DNA of 64,000 nucleotides, taken from Flammulina velutipes (lineage: Eukaryota > Basidiomycota > Agaricomycetes > Agaricales > Physalacriaceae). Location of the stretch: contig CM022369.1 of the NCBI GenBank assembly GCA_011800155.1, positions 806,001 to 870,000 of the forward strand, read 5' to 3'. Shown one piece after another: positions 41,274 through 51,741 of the stretch. A program made the position numbers and the translations under genes. The notes under the pieces are model-generated. The model ran no database searches. It was given only the letters and a program-made list of their open reading frames with translations, and was not told the DNA's origin. Position 1 is the stretch's first letter, and each line of letters opens with the position of its first letter.

Positions 41274-41748
41274 AGGACCCCCGAATATCCTGCCAAATGT
41301 CTGGTACGCGTGCGGATAAAAATGGGTATGTTTTCAAAACAGGTCTGAGGCAAATGCGGATAAAAATGGGGTGAATTTTGAAAGTGGTATGGTACCAGGT
41401 GCGGATAAATTTGGGCGACTGGGGAGGTCAGAGGCGCCGTGCGGATAAAAAAAATTCTGGACGCACTAGCAAGCCCGGACACCGCACGGACTCGCGAATG
41501 TCGCGTTTGATTTCGACTAATGGCACTTCGGCCACTGTTAAATTTAATCATGGCAGGGATGGCGCGAAGGTTATGCCGAATTTCGGCACCTCGCCCCGTG
41601 CGCCACACTGGGGCCTGATACGGCATGCGGATAAAAATCACGGCTTCGAGAGGTATGGTACCATATGCGGATACACCTTCCTTTTTGGGATGCGGATAAG
41701 AACCTCCAACCTCGGTATCAGACATTTGGTGGGATATTCGGGGGTCCT
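41274..41748. mobile_element. Non-autonomous DNA transposon (MITE-like) with TIRs and 8-bp target duplication
   Basis: Terminal inverted repeats at 41273-41307 and 41715-41749 match at 32 of 35 positions; the outer part reads CAGGACCCCCGAATATCC. The element is flanked by the direct repeat GGTATGAC at 41266-41273 and 41749-41756, an 8-bp target duplication of the kind made by hAT-type transposases. Inside, the word TGCGGATA occurs seven times, all on the plus strand, at about 41311, 41355, 41400, 41440, 41626, 41666 and 41691. Two copies are preceded by GGTATGGTACCA. No transposase is encoded; the long minus-strand open frame across it is an artefact of the repeats. 475 bp, inserted 122 bp after the methionine aminopeptidase stop. 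Confidence 0.85.
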
Positions 41749-42116
41749 GGTATGACGAATGCCACATGTTGCGATAGATCCGGTGACCGCTGTAACTGGA
41801 CCATTTGGAGTTACACGTCGCTAACCTATTATAATTCCCCGCTCACGCTCTTTTAGCCTCCTTCGTCCTTCTTGTCTCCTACCACCTCCTCTGTCACCTC
41901 AATTCTTCACATTTGCTCGCCTTTTCTGTTTTCCTGCGTGTACCACTGTCCCCTGCTGTACGCTACTGCATGGTCCTCCTCTCATTGCCGATGGCTGCCT
42001 CTTCCAGCTGCAGAGCCGTTTGCGACCATGATGCGTGCAATCACGGTCTCCCAAGTCTAATTCGCCAGTTCGCAACACCAGGCGTTTCACCGCCATCTGC
42101 TCGGATTGCAACTACT

Positions 42117-43941
42117 ATGCAGGTTCAGACACGACCGCCTTTCAGGCCATGGCACTACTGGAAGTATGGATGGTTTCTAGCAAGCAAAGGTGTGTCCTGT
42201 GATTTTATGTGATTCCGATAATTCATAGGCTTTTCATATGTAGCCACACAAATGACTAGCGATTTGGTTTCTCACACAATACGAGGTCCGCGAAAGAAAT
42301 CCTGGGGCATCGAAATGACCTTGATATCCAGCATGATGCGTGACTCCAGCCGCCACAGTTTTCTCATGGATATAGTGGATTCTCTTTTGTTTACTTTTCG
42401 GCTTGTACTGATCATCTATCCAGTCTTCCATTCGATGGGTCATGAGCATAGGCGGTTTGGCACCTCTCCCGTCTGATGCACTGGTAACGCCCGTCACTTT
42501 TCGCGTCCGGCGACGTCGTCTAAGAGGGATACTCGCCGAGTTTGATGCCAAAGAAACAGGCCAACGGGAGCTATCAGGAGAATGGGTGGTGGGGAAGACA
42601 ACATGGCGGAGACTCCAGACCGAGTGGAAAGCTGCACAGATGATGAACGGACAGGGACATAAACAGAGTCCGAAGGTGGGGAAGAAGACGGAGCGTGTCG
42701 TGCTCTACATCCATGGAGGTAAAGTATCACATGTTTGACCGAATTCGCCACACTCAACCACTTTCACATAGGTGCCTATATCGTTGGAAGCCCTGCGTTA
42801 CAAAGACAGATCTCCGTCCCTCTAGCGCTGCACACAGATGCGCGTGTTTTTGCTTTGGATTATCGATTAGCCCCGGAGAGCACCTTTCCTGGCCCTCTAC
42901 ACGACGTTGTCAGCGGCTACATGAGGCTTATAGAGGATCTCCAAATTCCTTCAGGGAACATCATCATCAGCGGTGACAGTGCTGGAGGAGGGCTTTCTTT
43001 GGCATTGCTAATGTATCTCCGAGATAACGACTATCCCATGCCAGGCGGTGCTATCCTAATGTCCCCTTGGGTCGGTCCGTATTTTCACTGGTGTGATATC
43101 TCCTTCCTGATATCACCACAGATCTTACACTGAGCTGTGAATCTTGGGATTCAAACGCTCCGTTTGATGTCATACCCATTTTCACGGCAAACGACCACAT
43201 CAATCCAATCTTGTCATACTTGGGGCCTCAGCTAGAACGATACCTCATGCATCCATACGCCAGCCCACTGTTTGGAGACTTTACGGGACTGCCGCCTTTA
43301 CTCATCCAAGGCGGGGATTCTGAAGTGCTTCGTGATGAAATCACATTACTGGCACACAAAGCTTCCGCTGCTGGAGTTAACGTGCGACATGAGCTATACG
43401 AGGATTGCGTACGTCTCTGTGTATTACCTTATTCGTATTTACCCACTGAGTATAGGTGCACGTCTTCCACCAATTCCCATTCTTGGAGGCCTGTACTCGA
43501 GCCTTCATGTCCATGGGTGACTTTGTCCGCAATACACTTCCTCAGCTCGAAAACCATTCCCCTCAGGCCATAACTAACACTGTCGAGAAGGTTATGGAGA
43601 CTGAGATCGATAGTATCAATGCCTTGGTCGTCGACACCAATGGCGTTGCTACTTCGGTCGGTGTTGAAGGCATTCGGGCAGGTTTGGAAGTCGAAACCGA
43701 ATCCGAGTCTGACGATACCTACCACGCGCCCCAGAGACCTGCCCGACCCAGACGTGCACGCTCTAACAGCCAATACAGCAATCCTCCTTCGAAGTGGCAA
43801 AGTGTTACATCCCAGCCACCTTCGCCATCTGTGCGTCGCAATGCCAGCCACGCCGACATAGGGCGTCTAGTCGATAACTGGAATTCGGGACCCGCTAATA
43901 AGACCTTCATGTTTCTACAACCAAACACAGCTTGTCTATGA
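42117..43941 (+). CDS. Alpha/beta hydrolase, hormone-sensitive-lipase (HSL) family
   Basis: Esterase or lipase of the alpha/beta hydrolase_3 family, probably lipid-associated. Oxyanion-hole motif VVLYIHGG-AYIVGSPALQRQ is joined across an intron at about 42720-42772. FALDYRLAPESTFPGPLHD follows, then the nucleophile elbow IIISGDSAGGGLSLAL, and after another intron (about 43073-43122) SPWVDLTLSCESWDS. The catalytic Asp lies in LLIQGGDSEVLRDE and the His in YEDCVHVFHQFPFLEA. A long C-terminal extension is acidic, then Arg/Ser-rich, and ends QPNTACL. Start uncertain: MQVQTRPPFRPWHYWKYGWF at 42117 is chosen because an aromatic leader is common here. In-frame ATGs further 5' exist. Substrate unknown. 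Confidence 0.86.
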
Positions 43942-44101
43942 CGGCCGTGATCATTCCTTCCCCACGCCACATTGTTAGATATTGATACCCTTGCATACCC
44001 ATCATTTTGTACACAGTATTGTTCAAAGCATCCATGATTCGACATTTGGTTCTGAAACACAATAACGTTTGGCATATTCTACTGGCCATTCTTTGTCTCG
44101 A

Positions 44102-44543
44102 TCAGGAAGACTCAGAGTCGGATCCCGAGCCTACGCCCGCAACGCATTTAGGGTACTTGTTGAACTCGCTCGACATGCCTCCATGAAAAGCATCATTGTA
44201 TTTAGCCAAGAGTTCTCCGACACAAAAGTCCGGGGCTTGAACGAACTGCCGAGTCTCTCTAATGAACGAAGGGTCAACGAGCGCTATGCCGTTTAGGAAA
44301 TTGGCGCTTACAAGTCTTTCGTTTTTTGGTCACCCTGCGCGCACGGCAAACCTCTCGCAGTCGCCACTCCCACCTCTTTGCCCGCCGTCGTGCATTTGCA
44401 AACCTCGTCACAGCGGACTTGCATGCTATATTTCCAAGGAGTTCAGGAACGGAACATTGCAGATAAGATTGAAGGTACGCTTACGGGAAAGCAATGACCG
44501 GCATTGCAATACCAGCGAATACAGCTAGGAATCGAAGGTGCAT
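44102..44543 (-). CDS. Small secreted cysteine-containing protein (candidate effector-type)
   Basis: Assembled from three short exons. The ATG at 44543 starts a clear signal peptide, MHLRFLAVFAGIAMPVIAFP. A 59-bp intron (GTAAGCG...ATATAG) leads to MQVRCDEVCKCTTAGKEVGV. A 53-bp intron, also beginning GTAAGCG, leads to LETRQFVQAPDFCVGELLAK and on to SEFNKYPKCVAGVGSGSDSE, stop at 44102. The product is 109 residues with six cysteines in the mature part (pattern CxxxCxC then three single Cys), enough for three disulphides. Both introns have good branch sites and restore frame exactly; without splicing every frame is closed. No family recognised. Basidiomycetes carry many such small secreted proteins, but a role in host or competitor interaction is only an inference. 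Confidence 0.62.
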
Positions 44544-45668
44544 GGATGAATCGATTTCGTAAATGGAATTGAAAAAATTGGGTGATGTCAAGTCACCGGT
44601 ACTTGAGTTGAGTAAATTCAACGTCGGGCAAGCTTAAGTATATATACTATCAAGGCAATATACGAAGGTGCTGAGGTGCGACGAGCACCATGCAACAGAG
44701 CGGCGGACCCTCCCGGACTGAGATGTTCAGCGTAGAGTACTACTGAATGGAGACTCGGCCATCAACATCAACTAACGAAAAGGCGCAAATCGAATATCTA
44801 TCTGTCACGACCTATATATTGCTTCGAGATTATCGCCACCATAGGTTGGGGTGGTGATTCGTGCGCCATCCCTAGTAGAAAGTTGATACATTTATTTCAT
44901 AATTGCTTCTGATGTATGATTTATGCCTAGCTTGCTAGTTATGATATATGTCGGCTCAGCTGAGGCCTGCCTCTGTCCGATTGGGCCCTCACGCGCATGA
45001 GGTGATATAGTGATATATAAGTACCAGGTGAAGGAAAAGTACTTAGTATTAGCCAAGATTCTTTTGCGAAGTAAACCAGTTCGGGGCTAAATGTTCATCA
45101 TAAGCCCCTACGCCACACGCTGTGATCAAGAAGCGTGGGAATGTGAATGTTTTCCATATTCTATTTAAATCGACGCGATACTTGCTCTTGTTTCAACATA
45201 TTGGCGTACTAACCAGTTCGTATGTATGTGTTTATGACCGGCCACTGGCGCACGTACCAATGGACACCGGGTCATATTGTATTTTAATAAATCGACGGAA
45301 CAAAAACGCCCGGGATGCCCGGTAAGTAATGCATGAGTACTTGGCGCCGTTCTTTATATTGTGGCGTGCCACTGCCACAGGTTGTATCCTATATTGCAGT
45401 GTGGCTAAGAGCGGGGATACCGGGCAGCTTCGTGTCAAGGAGATCAGTGCACAATGTAGGAGAGAAGACCGTTGATCGGGAGCCGCCACAATCTCGTGAA
45501 ATTACTGATGTATTTGGTATTTCTAGAATCGTATACTCAACAGCGTTACTGGACGTGTTTTCGAAAACCTCCGGGGTGATGAGTTGCCATGACCGTCGTG
45601 ACATCGATATTGTCCTAAAGGCGACTTTACACGGTCATATGACTATGAAGATTGTGACAAGAAGAATA
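44544..45668. other. Long intergenic stretch, no supported gene
   Basis: AT-rich, with TATA-like runs (44640, 45010). Two open frames, 45333-45680 plus and 45389-45604 minus, overlap each other and neither shows a recognisable motif. A 10-bp palindrome TTTTCGAAAA lies at about 45558. This may be decayed transposon sequence or contain further micro-exons. Confidence 0.4.
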
Positions 45669-45995
45669 TTAGGTCATTAGTTTGGCTGACGGAGAACACG
45701 GAAGTAAAAGTACGAGCCTGAAATACAGTATTTCATCAATGTATTGGGCACTTTTAGCGCGTGCTCAAGCGCTCACTGACACTGCTCAGCGCCATGGTCC
45801 ATGGTAACGTCCCAAGCGTGCATATCGGATAGACTTTCGGTGTTACCTGGTGTTAGACGTCGGTGGAATTCATCGAGCGACATGACATCGGCAAGGATCT
45901 ACTTGGTCTAACATACGTGCAGTATGAATCGGAAGGAGAATAGGGCAGGCGACGTTCAGCAGGAACGAAGAGCGGAACGTGCGTGGGGTCCACAT
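45669..45995 (-). CDS. Tentative small secreted peptide gene, three exons
   Basis: Speculative model. The ATG at 45995 gives a signal-peptide-like leader, MWTPRTFRSSFLLNVACPIL. Splicing 45917 to 45846 (GTATGT...ACCAG, 70 bp) and 45777 to 45717 (GTGAGC...TTTCAG, 59 bp) keeps the frame. It yields RNTESLSDMHAWDVTMDHGA then EQCQLVLLLPCSPSAKLMT, stop 45669, 65 residues in total. Splice signals are good, but the short coding length makes a chance origin possible. The minus-strand frame 45389-45604 could be a further exon instead. Upstream of and divergent from the RhoGEF gene. Confidence 0.25.
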
Positions 45996-46251
45996 CGCAA
46001 AAGCTTGAAAGTTTAAGTTGCGCCGGTGTTAGAAGAACCTTTGGGGGAAAGTCATGAGTACCTAAGGACATGAAGTTTGAGAATGGGAATCGAATAGCTT
46101 AGATCGGGTGGAAAGGCGATGCCCCCGCCCAGCAAAAAAGACTGGCTCTAGTTGCGAGAATGACGGTGATATGACGTAATTACAGTGGTTTCCGAAAATT
46201 GGTAGGCACGCAACAGACACGGTTTGAAAGCTGCCTTGATTGTCAGCTTCC

Positions 46252-47962
46252 ATGGCGAGCTGCGACGTCCCCGACCTCGTCTTCAGTGCAGCGTCCTCTG
46301 CGTCGTCCCACGGCGCCGACGATCCTGTTACCCCCGGAGCGGCACCTCGTCGCGCCAACAAGCTGCGCAAACCTCGTGGATCATCACCCTTTTCATTCGT
46401 CGTAGACTCGCCGCCGGCTTTCTCGCACTTCCCTTACACCTTCAATACACCTGCCAGTCCAACCAGCACTCTGCGGTATGCCAGCACGATAACTTCCTCA
46501 ACGCCTCTTGTCCGCCATGAGAATGCCCCCAAACGAACTGCCTCTATGCCCTCACGAAAATTAACGAAACAGAAACCCACATCAATATCGTATGGACATC
46601 TACCAGTCAATCAGGATGCGCCTCATAACAGTGGCAAGAGACGAGCATTCAGCTTTCGCCGTAGAAAGTCCGATCGCGCGGCCGATCCCCCACCGGTCAG
46701 TGTCTGGTTTTTGCGGAAAGGTTATCTTGCTCAAACCATCGTACTAGCTCCCAATCCGGCGCGCCACATTTACTATTGGTACAGCCGACTCCGATGACGA
46801 GGATGCACAGACTAGCGAACAGCAGCACCTTCAAGAGGAAGACCGCAGTCACGATGATGACCACCAGTCTTTCCCCCACCACGAGTCTCCCACGCCGCTT
46901 TCTCCTCGTCCTGCCCTCACCCGCCACACTGATATGTCAGAGACTCGCCTTCGTCAGCGACAATCTGACTTTGACGAGAACGAACTTAAGCGTCGCCGCC
47001 GCTGGACTTTAATGACTGACGAGGACATCACCGATAATGACTTTGCAGAGACCGTTCTTACGCGTACTCAATGCACCTCCTGGGATGGCCATCAATATGA
47101 GGAATACGCATACGATGATTTAGGACTACTCCGCAGTCCCACGATGGACTTCAGCCACGTTCAGCGTTCTACTTTATTGGCCCTCTTGACTACTCGTGAT
47201 GTTCTGAGGACAGAGCGCCACTATCTATCACACCTTCGTATCCTCGTACACGGTACACTCTCCTCCGGCCAATGGCCTGACCACCCCTCACCCTTCATGA
47301 TGCACGACCGCCTTTCTTCCCTTATTGCAATTTCGCAGAGCCTCCTCGACGGCATGGAGGCCGACCCTAGCGTCAATGGCTTAGCTGAACTCTTTGTTCG
47401 GCTAGAAGACGACATCAGCGATGCTTTGAGCAACTGGTGTGCAGTTGTTGGCGGATGGTTCGATGTAGAGAGACGGCGGAAGCTTAGCCGGAATCGAAAG
47501 AGCATGTCCAAGACACTAGCCGCACAGTTTCCACCGTCAAGGCCTCCTAGTCCCCTCCGGGCTTCTACGGAACCTGTTCTCACCGCAACAAGCCCGCCAC
47601 TAGTTCCCCTACGCTCCAAGAGTGTATGGCGCAAAAGCTTGCCTTCTCTCCCTCACCTCACCTCCATGAGCCCTGCGCGCCACTCCTCAGATAGTCCCCA
47701 GCATCATCATCATACTATTCAGGAGCTCGGCATTCTACCTGTCCAGCGTGTGACGCGGTATGTATTATTCTTCCGAGGTGCGTGTTATCTTGCTTTCTCT
47801 TACGTGTCGAAACTTATTCTTTGCTCGCATCTAGATCTTCTTAACCACACAGACCTTGGTTCGCCTTCCCGCGGGATCGTGGAGGACGCTGTTGGAGCAG
47901 CGACGAGGATCGCTAAGCGATGCGATGAGGCACAAGGCCATAAACGATTCCTACGTCTCTGA
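46252..47962 (+). CDS. DH-domain Rho guanine nucleotide exchange factor without PH domain
   Basis: Exchange factor predicted to load GTP on a Rho-family GTPase controlling polarity or wall growth. ATG at 46252 (MASCDVPDLVFSAASSAS). The first part is disordered and basic (RRANKLRKPRG, KRRAFSFRRRKSDR). An intron at about 46723-46786 joins VSVWFLRK to ADSDDEDAQTSEQ. The DH domain starts at about 47180 with LALLTTRDVLRTERHYLSHL (CR1) and continues to SLIAISQSLLDGMEA and LFVRLEDDISDAL. After a Ser/Pro-rich insert it closes with the CR3 signature LGILPVQRVTRYVLFFR-DLLNHTDL, split by an intron at 47779-47834. The protein ends TRIAKRCDEAQGHKRFLRL, with no PH domain. The insertion inside the DH domain is unusually long. 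Confidence 0.85.
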
Positions 47963-48386
47963 TTCCCTACACCTTCTATGGTCTGACGATTACTTATCTC
48001 CTGCTAATATCTCTTTATAAACCTGTGTATCACTATCCTACGCATTTCCTCACGCCACCTGCTCTGTCCTTCTCATCCTACCTCATACATTCTTGTCAAC
48101 TTACATTTATTCGTTTTGCTTGCCGTTGTCTATGCACTATTATGTATACCCACATTTTATAGTCGACAGTGATCGGCACGAATTCTACAACAGCTTTTGT
48201 TCCGACATATCAAAAGTCTCACTAGGGGTATATAGTTTGAAGTCAATGGATGCTGATTACACGATATATCAACAGCATATACTCAGGATACTTACATGCG
48301 CATGGAGTTTGACTTCAACTCGGGAGTAAAAGTGCAACCAGTCGACCAAATCTCGACTTGGGCGCAATGGTATATAGCATTCAAAT
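47963..48386. other. Intergenic between convergent genes, nothing recognised
   Basis: 424 bp of pyrimidine-rich and AT-rich sequence after the RhoGEF stop; no coding signal on either strand. Confidence 0.5.
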
Positions 48387-48948
48387 TTATAGATACACCG
48401 TTCCGAGGAGTAGAACGGCCGAAAGCACTGTCGCTGTGGATAAGGAAAGGATGTTGACGTGCAAGCCGAATGCTGAACTATCTTCGACGCATTGCTCGTA
48501 GGCTGAATATAACGCTCAGTATGGAAATTCAGCAGCGATAAATGAACAACGCACTGTCCGCTAAACGTTTCCCCTGCGTATCGTCTGCCGCAGATGTCTC
48601 GTAGCAGCTTAGACACGTCTCCATTAGGGTAGCATGCGTCGCGGAGCACATGCAAGTCGAATCGCTCGCGCCACAGCCCTGGATGATTTGGTGAGGACTC
48701 ATGTACCCATTGAAAACGTGAGATAGTTGGTTACATAGACGTTCATGAGGATAGCATGACAATCATTCGTGCACACAGAGGGTATTATATTCAGGTCAAT
48801 CGACGAGCCAGCACGAGAGGACAAGTTCGTTCCGAGTACTGCAAATGCCTCAGCATGACTAGTAATAATACACTTCGATAATCTCACCATTGAGACCAAA
48901 GGATCCGGAGAAAAAGAGTGTGAATAAGAGAGCGACTGAGAACCACAT
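48387..48948 (-). CDS. CFEM-like small secreted cysteine-rich protein with GPI-type C-terminus
   Basis: Four exons. The ATG at 48948 gives a signal peptide, MWFSVALLFTLFFSGSFGLN. After a 49-bp intron come VLGTNLSSRAG and the first cysteines in IPSVCTNDCHAILMNVY. A 56-bp intron (GTAACC...ATCCAG) leads to GCGASDSTCMCSATHATLME and TCLSCYETSAAD. A last intron starting GTGCGT restores frame into TYEQCVEDSSAFG. The protein ends with a hydrophobic tail (LSLSTATVLSAVLLLGTVYL) at 48387, typical of a GPI-anchor signal. About 134 residues. The spacing CxxxC-x9-C-x6-CxC-x8-CxxC resembles basidiomycete CFEM-like proteins, which can bind haem or sit in the wall. All introns have canonical borders. Function not established. 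Confidence 0.72.
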
Positions 48949-49153
48949 ACTACAGGCAAAGTTTGACAGCAAGAGGAATTTCCGGGGCCCAGTGATTGGT
49001 CTAAGGTCTTTATATCCTCCCGCTCATGCTTGGCCCGCCAAGGATCAGATGACATGAATGGCAAGTCCGGCAAGGTGACGCCGCGAGGGACATGGTACGG
49101 AAAGGCCGGAGGCCTATCATTCATAGACGCCCGTATCTAGATTTTATCAGCAA

Positions 49154-49182
49154 CTAGCGGTGTGGCCCGTGTATACACGGGC
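49154..49182 (-). mobile_element. Helitron-like 3' terminus (CTAG end with hairpin)
   Basis: On the minus strand an 18-bp perfect palindrome, GCCCGTGTATACACGGGC (49165-49182), is followed after 7 bases by CTAG (49154-49157) and then T. This is the structure of a Helitron 3' end: a short hairpin just before CTRR, inserted between A and T. The element would extend toward higher coordinates. A second hairpin with 9-bp arms (GCACCCATC/GATGGGTGC) is at 49225-49245. The sequence from 49190 to 49555 is AT-rich and has no recognisable gene. I could not find the 5' TC end or a Rep/helicase gene, so this is a non-autonomous or decayed copy at most. Confidence 0.45.
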
Positions 49183-49554
49183 AGATGTGAGATCCTGTAC
49201 ATTGTTTTTGAACAACGCTCTGCCGCACCCATCTGCGATGGGTGCTCTCGAGCCCCGTGTTGATGTATATGGCGAGCTCATCGAACGTTGAACGTGAGAA
49301 CCATACCTTTGAGCACAGCCACATGCCTTAGGCACAATCTGTCTCGTCGTTATATGACATTAGGCCAATGCTTTCCCTTATTTTTTTCTGAAACGTAAAT
49401 CCTTCGTTCCCACGGAGTATATCCCGTGTATTTTTTGGGCTACATATCATCAGGAAAACTTTGTGCAGCTTGCGTTCAGCTATACCGCGTTTTTCGAGTT
49501 TAAAGGGTCCTGTCAGGGTCAAGTATCCCTTTAATATATAGGATGGAAAATAGG

Positions 49555-51741
49555 TCATCGCAGATACAGCGCAAGAGGTAGACCTCCGACTCCGACTACC
49601 TGTCTGATGCTACGTGAGGTGAAAGCAAGACTTCCGCGAGATATACCCCTCACGACAGCCAAGCATCGCGTACTTATTAAGGCAACAGCAGGAATTGATC
49701 GTATTAAAACCAAGGCGAGAACCCACTGAGTAGAGATGTGGCGCGTACAACGCTTCGATTTCTTGGAGATTGGGCTTAGAGCGCTTGGGGCTCTGGAGCC
49801 ACTGATATACATACAAAGGCGACGAGAGAAAAGTGGTTCGTTCTTCAAGAACTTACTCATAATATGCTGAACCACGTCTGGTCTCGGTTGGATAGACACT
49901 GTGGGACTTGATAACTAATCGACGGACACTTCCGTACTAGTTGGACTTACTATGCCCAGCCTCTTTAATCTTGACAAGTGTGAAATCCCCCGCCGCGCCT
50001 TTCCCGGCCTTTCGCACAGTTCCAACGTTAGGATATTCAACTTCGTGGCTAGATCTGAACTCGTCTTGGTAAGGGGTTCGCATGAGTTTCATCTATAAGG
50101 GAGTGAACATTATGTCGTGAGTGATGTTAGACCGTGTTACCCAAGCGAGACTGCTCCGCCACGGCGCGACACCGTCATCCATACCGTTGTAAACTAGACA
50201 GAAGTGAGAAACAATATTCAATTCAAGTAGTCATGTCGAATGTTTACCTAGGAGGTGTAAACCATCATTAACTGAGGGAACCAGCAAACGATAGGTGGAT
50301 TAGACGCTGTAAAAGTTGATTTCGGAGACTCGTCGAGATGAGGCCAAACACGCACAAGTCCCCGCTCTTGATGAACTTATTACCGACACCGTCCTCGTCA
50401 TACAGCACGAAATGTCGAGACCGTGGTATACCAAGCTACACGACATTCTCGGTGAGTGAAGGTCGGGATCTAGCATGAATTTCTTACCGCGTCTTTCGTG
50501 GCATTGCTGTTCATTACATCCTCCACAGCCTGAAGCGTACTTTTGATGTCACAACCTCCAGGCGGGCACTGGGACAGATATGAGTACGGCCAAAATGTGT
50601 CAACCTTTGATATAGTACCTTGCGGCGAATGTCGTATGGGTCATTTTCAACGCCTTCCCATGGCGGCGCAAGGACGTGTAAGTAACAGAAGGAAAACGCG
50701 TCGAACCGATTTTCTTCGGTGGGGTTGTCGAGGGCAAACTGCAAGAAATCCATACATGACGCCGAGTTATGAGCTACAATGTCGCATCCAGTCTGGTTCC
50801 AAAACATGTTTCCGTCTGGATTGGGGCTACAGTTTGACTCGAGCAGCCATCTGTTAAGGATATTTGAGGTTTAACACCGTCAAGTTCGATGTTCGGTGAT
50901 CATCAATAAGAAATCAAATACCTCCAAAATTCCTGAAGAAAGTCGTCGACGTCCCAGGCGGCGGATGCACTAGTCCTTCTGATACTATGCTCATCTCCGT
51001 AGCCGAATCCAACTCCTACTGGCTAAAAGAAGGTCAAGTTGTATTCTCTGGTTTCAGAGCATCCGTGGACACGAACATGGTCAATTGACAGCAGGTTCAC
51101 ATGCTCGGTCCACGAGTACAAAGATGGCCGGGCTTCACCTCTACCGTTGGCATTCTTCGCCATCGTACATGGCCTGGTATGGGAAAGGTTAAAGACTTTC
51201 TGTGACAAGGATGGAGAGAACTACCCAGCACCACTGAATGGGAATAGCATCCCAGAGCTTCCTGGTCCGCCACCAAGAGTCATTACAATTGGCGCATTGA
51301 GGGGATCATGGCGAGCCTCGAATAATCTGCAGCCTATTTCAGACACACAAGATATGCTAGAAGAATGGTAACATACGTCCAAAACATGTGCTTATTTTCT
51401 TCGCCTCTGTTATGGGTGAAATGTGCATACCCCGCTTGGTACGCATCTCCAGGTCGACCGCAATAGAAATCAGTCCCATTTACAGTCAACTCGATACGCG
51501 TAGCAATATTGGGCTCTTCAGAAGGACCATTCGAGCCAGAGAAATGAATATTCAGCTGGGACGAAGTTTGGAAAATCCTGTTGTCTTTCTTTAGCGAGCA
51601 TCCCCGTAATCTGCTCAAGGTACAAGAATTCAGCCATAGCGCCAGAGGCCAGAGGTACCTTAAGATGATCAATATCTCAGACCGGACCGACGATAGTAAG
51701 AATAATGACGCCGAAGATTGTGTTGAACGTCGTGAGCACAA
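49555..51741 (-). pseudogene. Serine carboxypeptidase-like (peptidase S10) gene lacking the catalytic-serine block
   Basis: Secreted S10 carboxypeptidase relatives remove C-terminal residues. Pieces recovered in order across short introns: YAHFTHNRGEENKHMFWT, LFEARHDPLNAPIVMTLGGG with PGSSGM, FPFSGAGPCTMAKNANGRG, YSWTEHVNLLSIDHPVGVGF. Next come AAWDVDDFLQEFWR, FWNQTGCDIVAHNSASCMDF with NPTEENR, GVENDPYDIRRKCPPGGC, LVYNGMDDGVAPWRSSLAW (catalytic Asp region) and IKEAGHMSIQPRPDVVQHIM (catalytic His). Between FLQEFWR and the FWNQTGC block about 50-60 residues are missing, including the GESYGG nucleophile. The single 71-bp intron there holds no trace of them. The hydrophobic leader LLIVLTTFNTIFGVIILT has no ATG. 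Probably inactive; gene end after the His region is unclear. Confidence 0.72.

Noticed and set aside
41311..41700. Repeated TGCGGATA units as a CRISPR-like array
   Set aside because: Units are only about 8-15 bp, irregularly spaced, and inside a eukaryotic transposon.
41225..41767. 180-residue minus-strand open frame
   Set aside because: It lies across the TIR transposon; its apparent repeated motifs are only the TGCGGATA words read backwards.
45333..45680. 115-codon plus-strand open frame
   Set aside because: No recognisable motif, overlapped by an equally open minus-strand frame, no splice or start context support.
49225..49245. Hairpin GCACCCATC-TGC-GATGGGTGC as a bacterial-type terminator
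   Set aside because: Nuclear fungal DNA and no following T-run; more likely part of the Helitron-like sequence.
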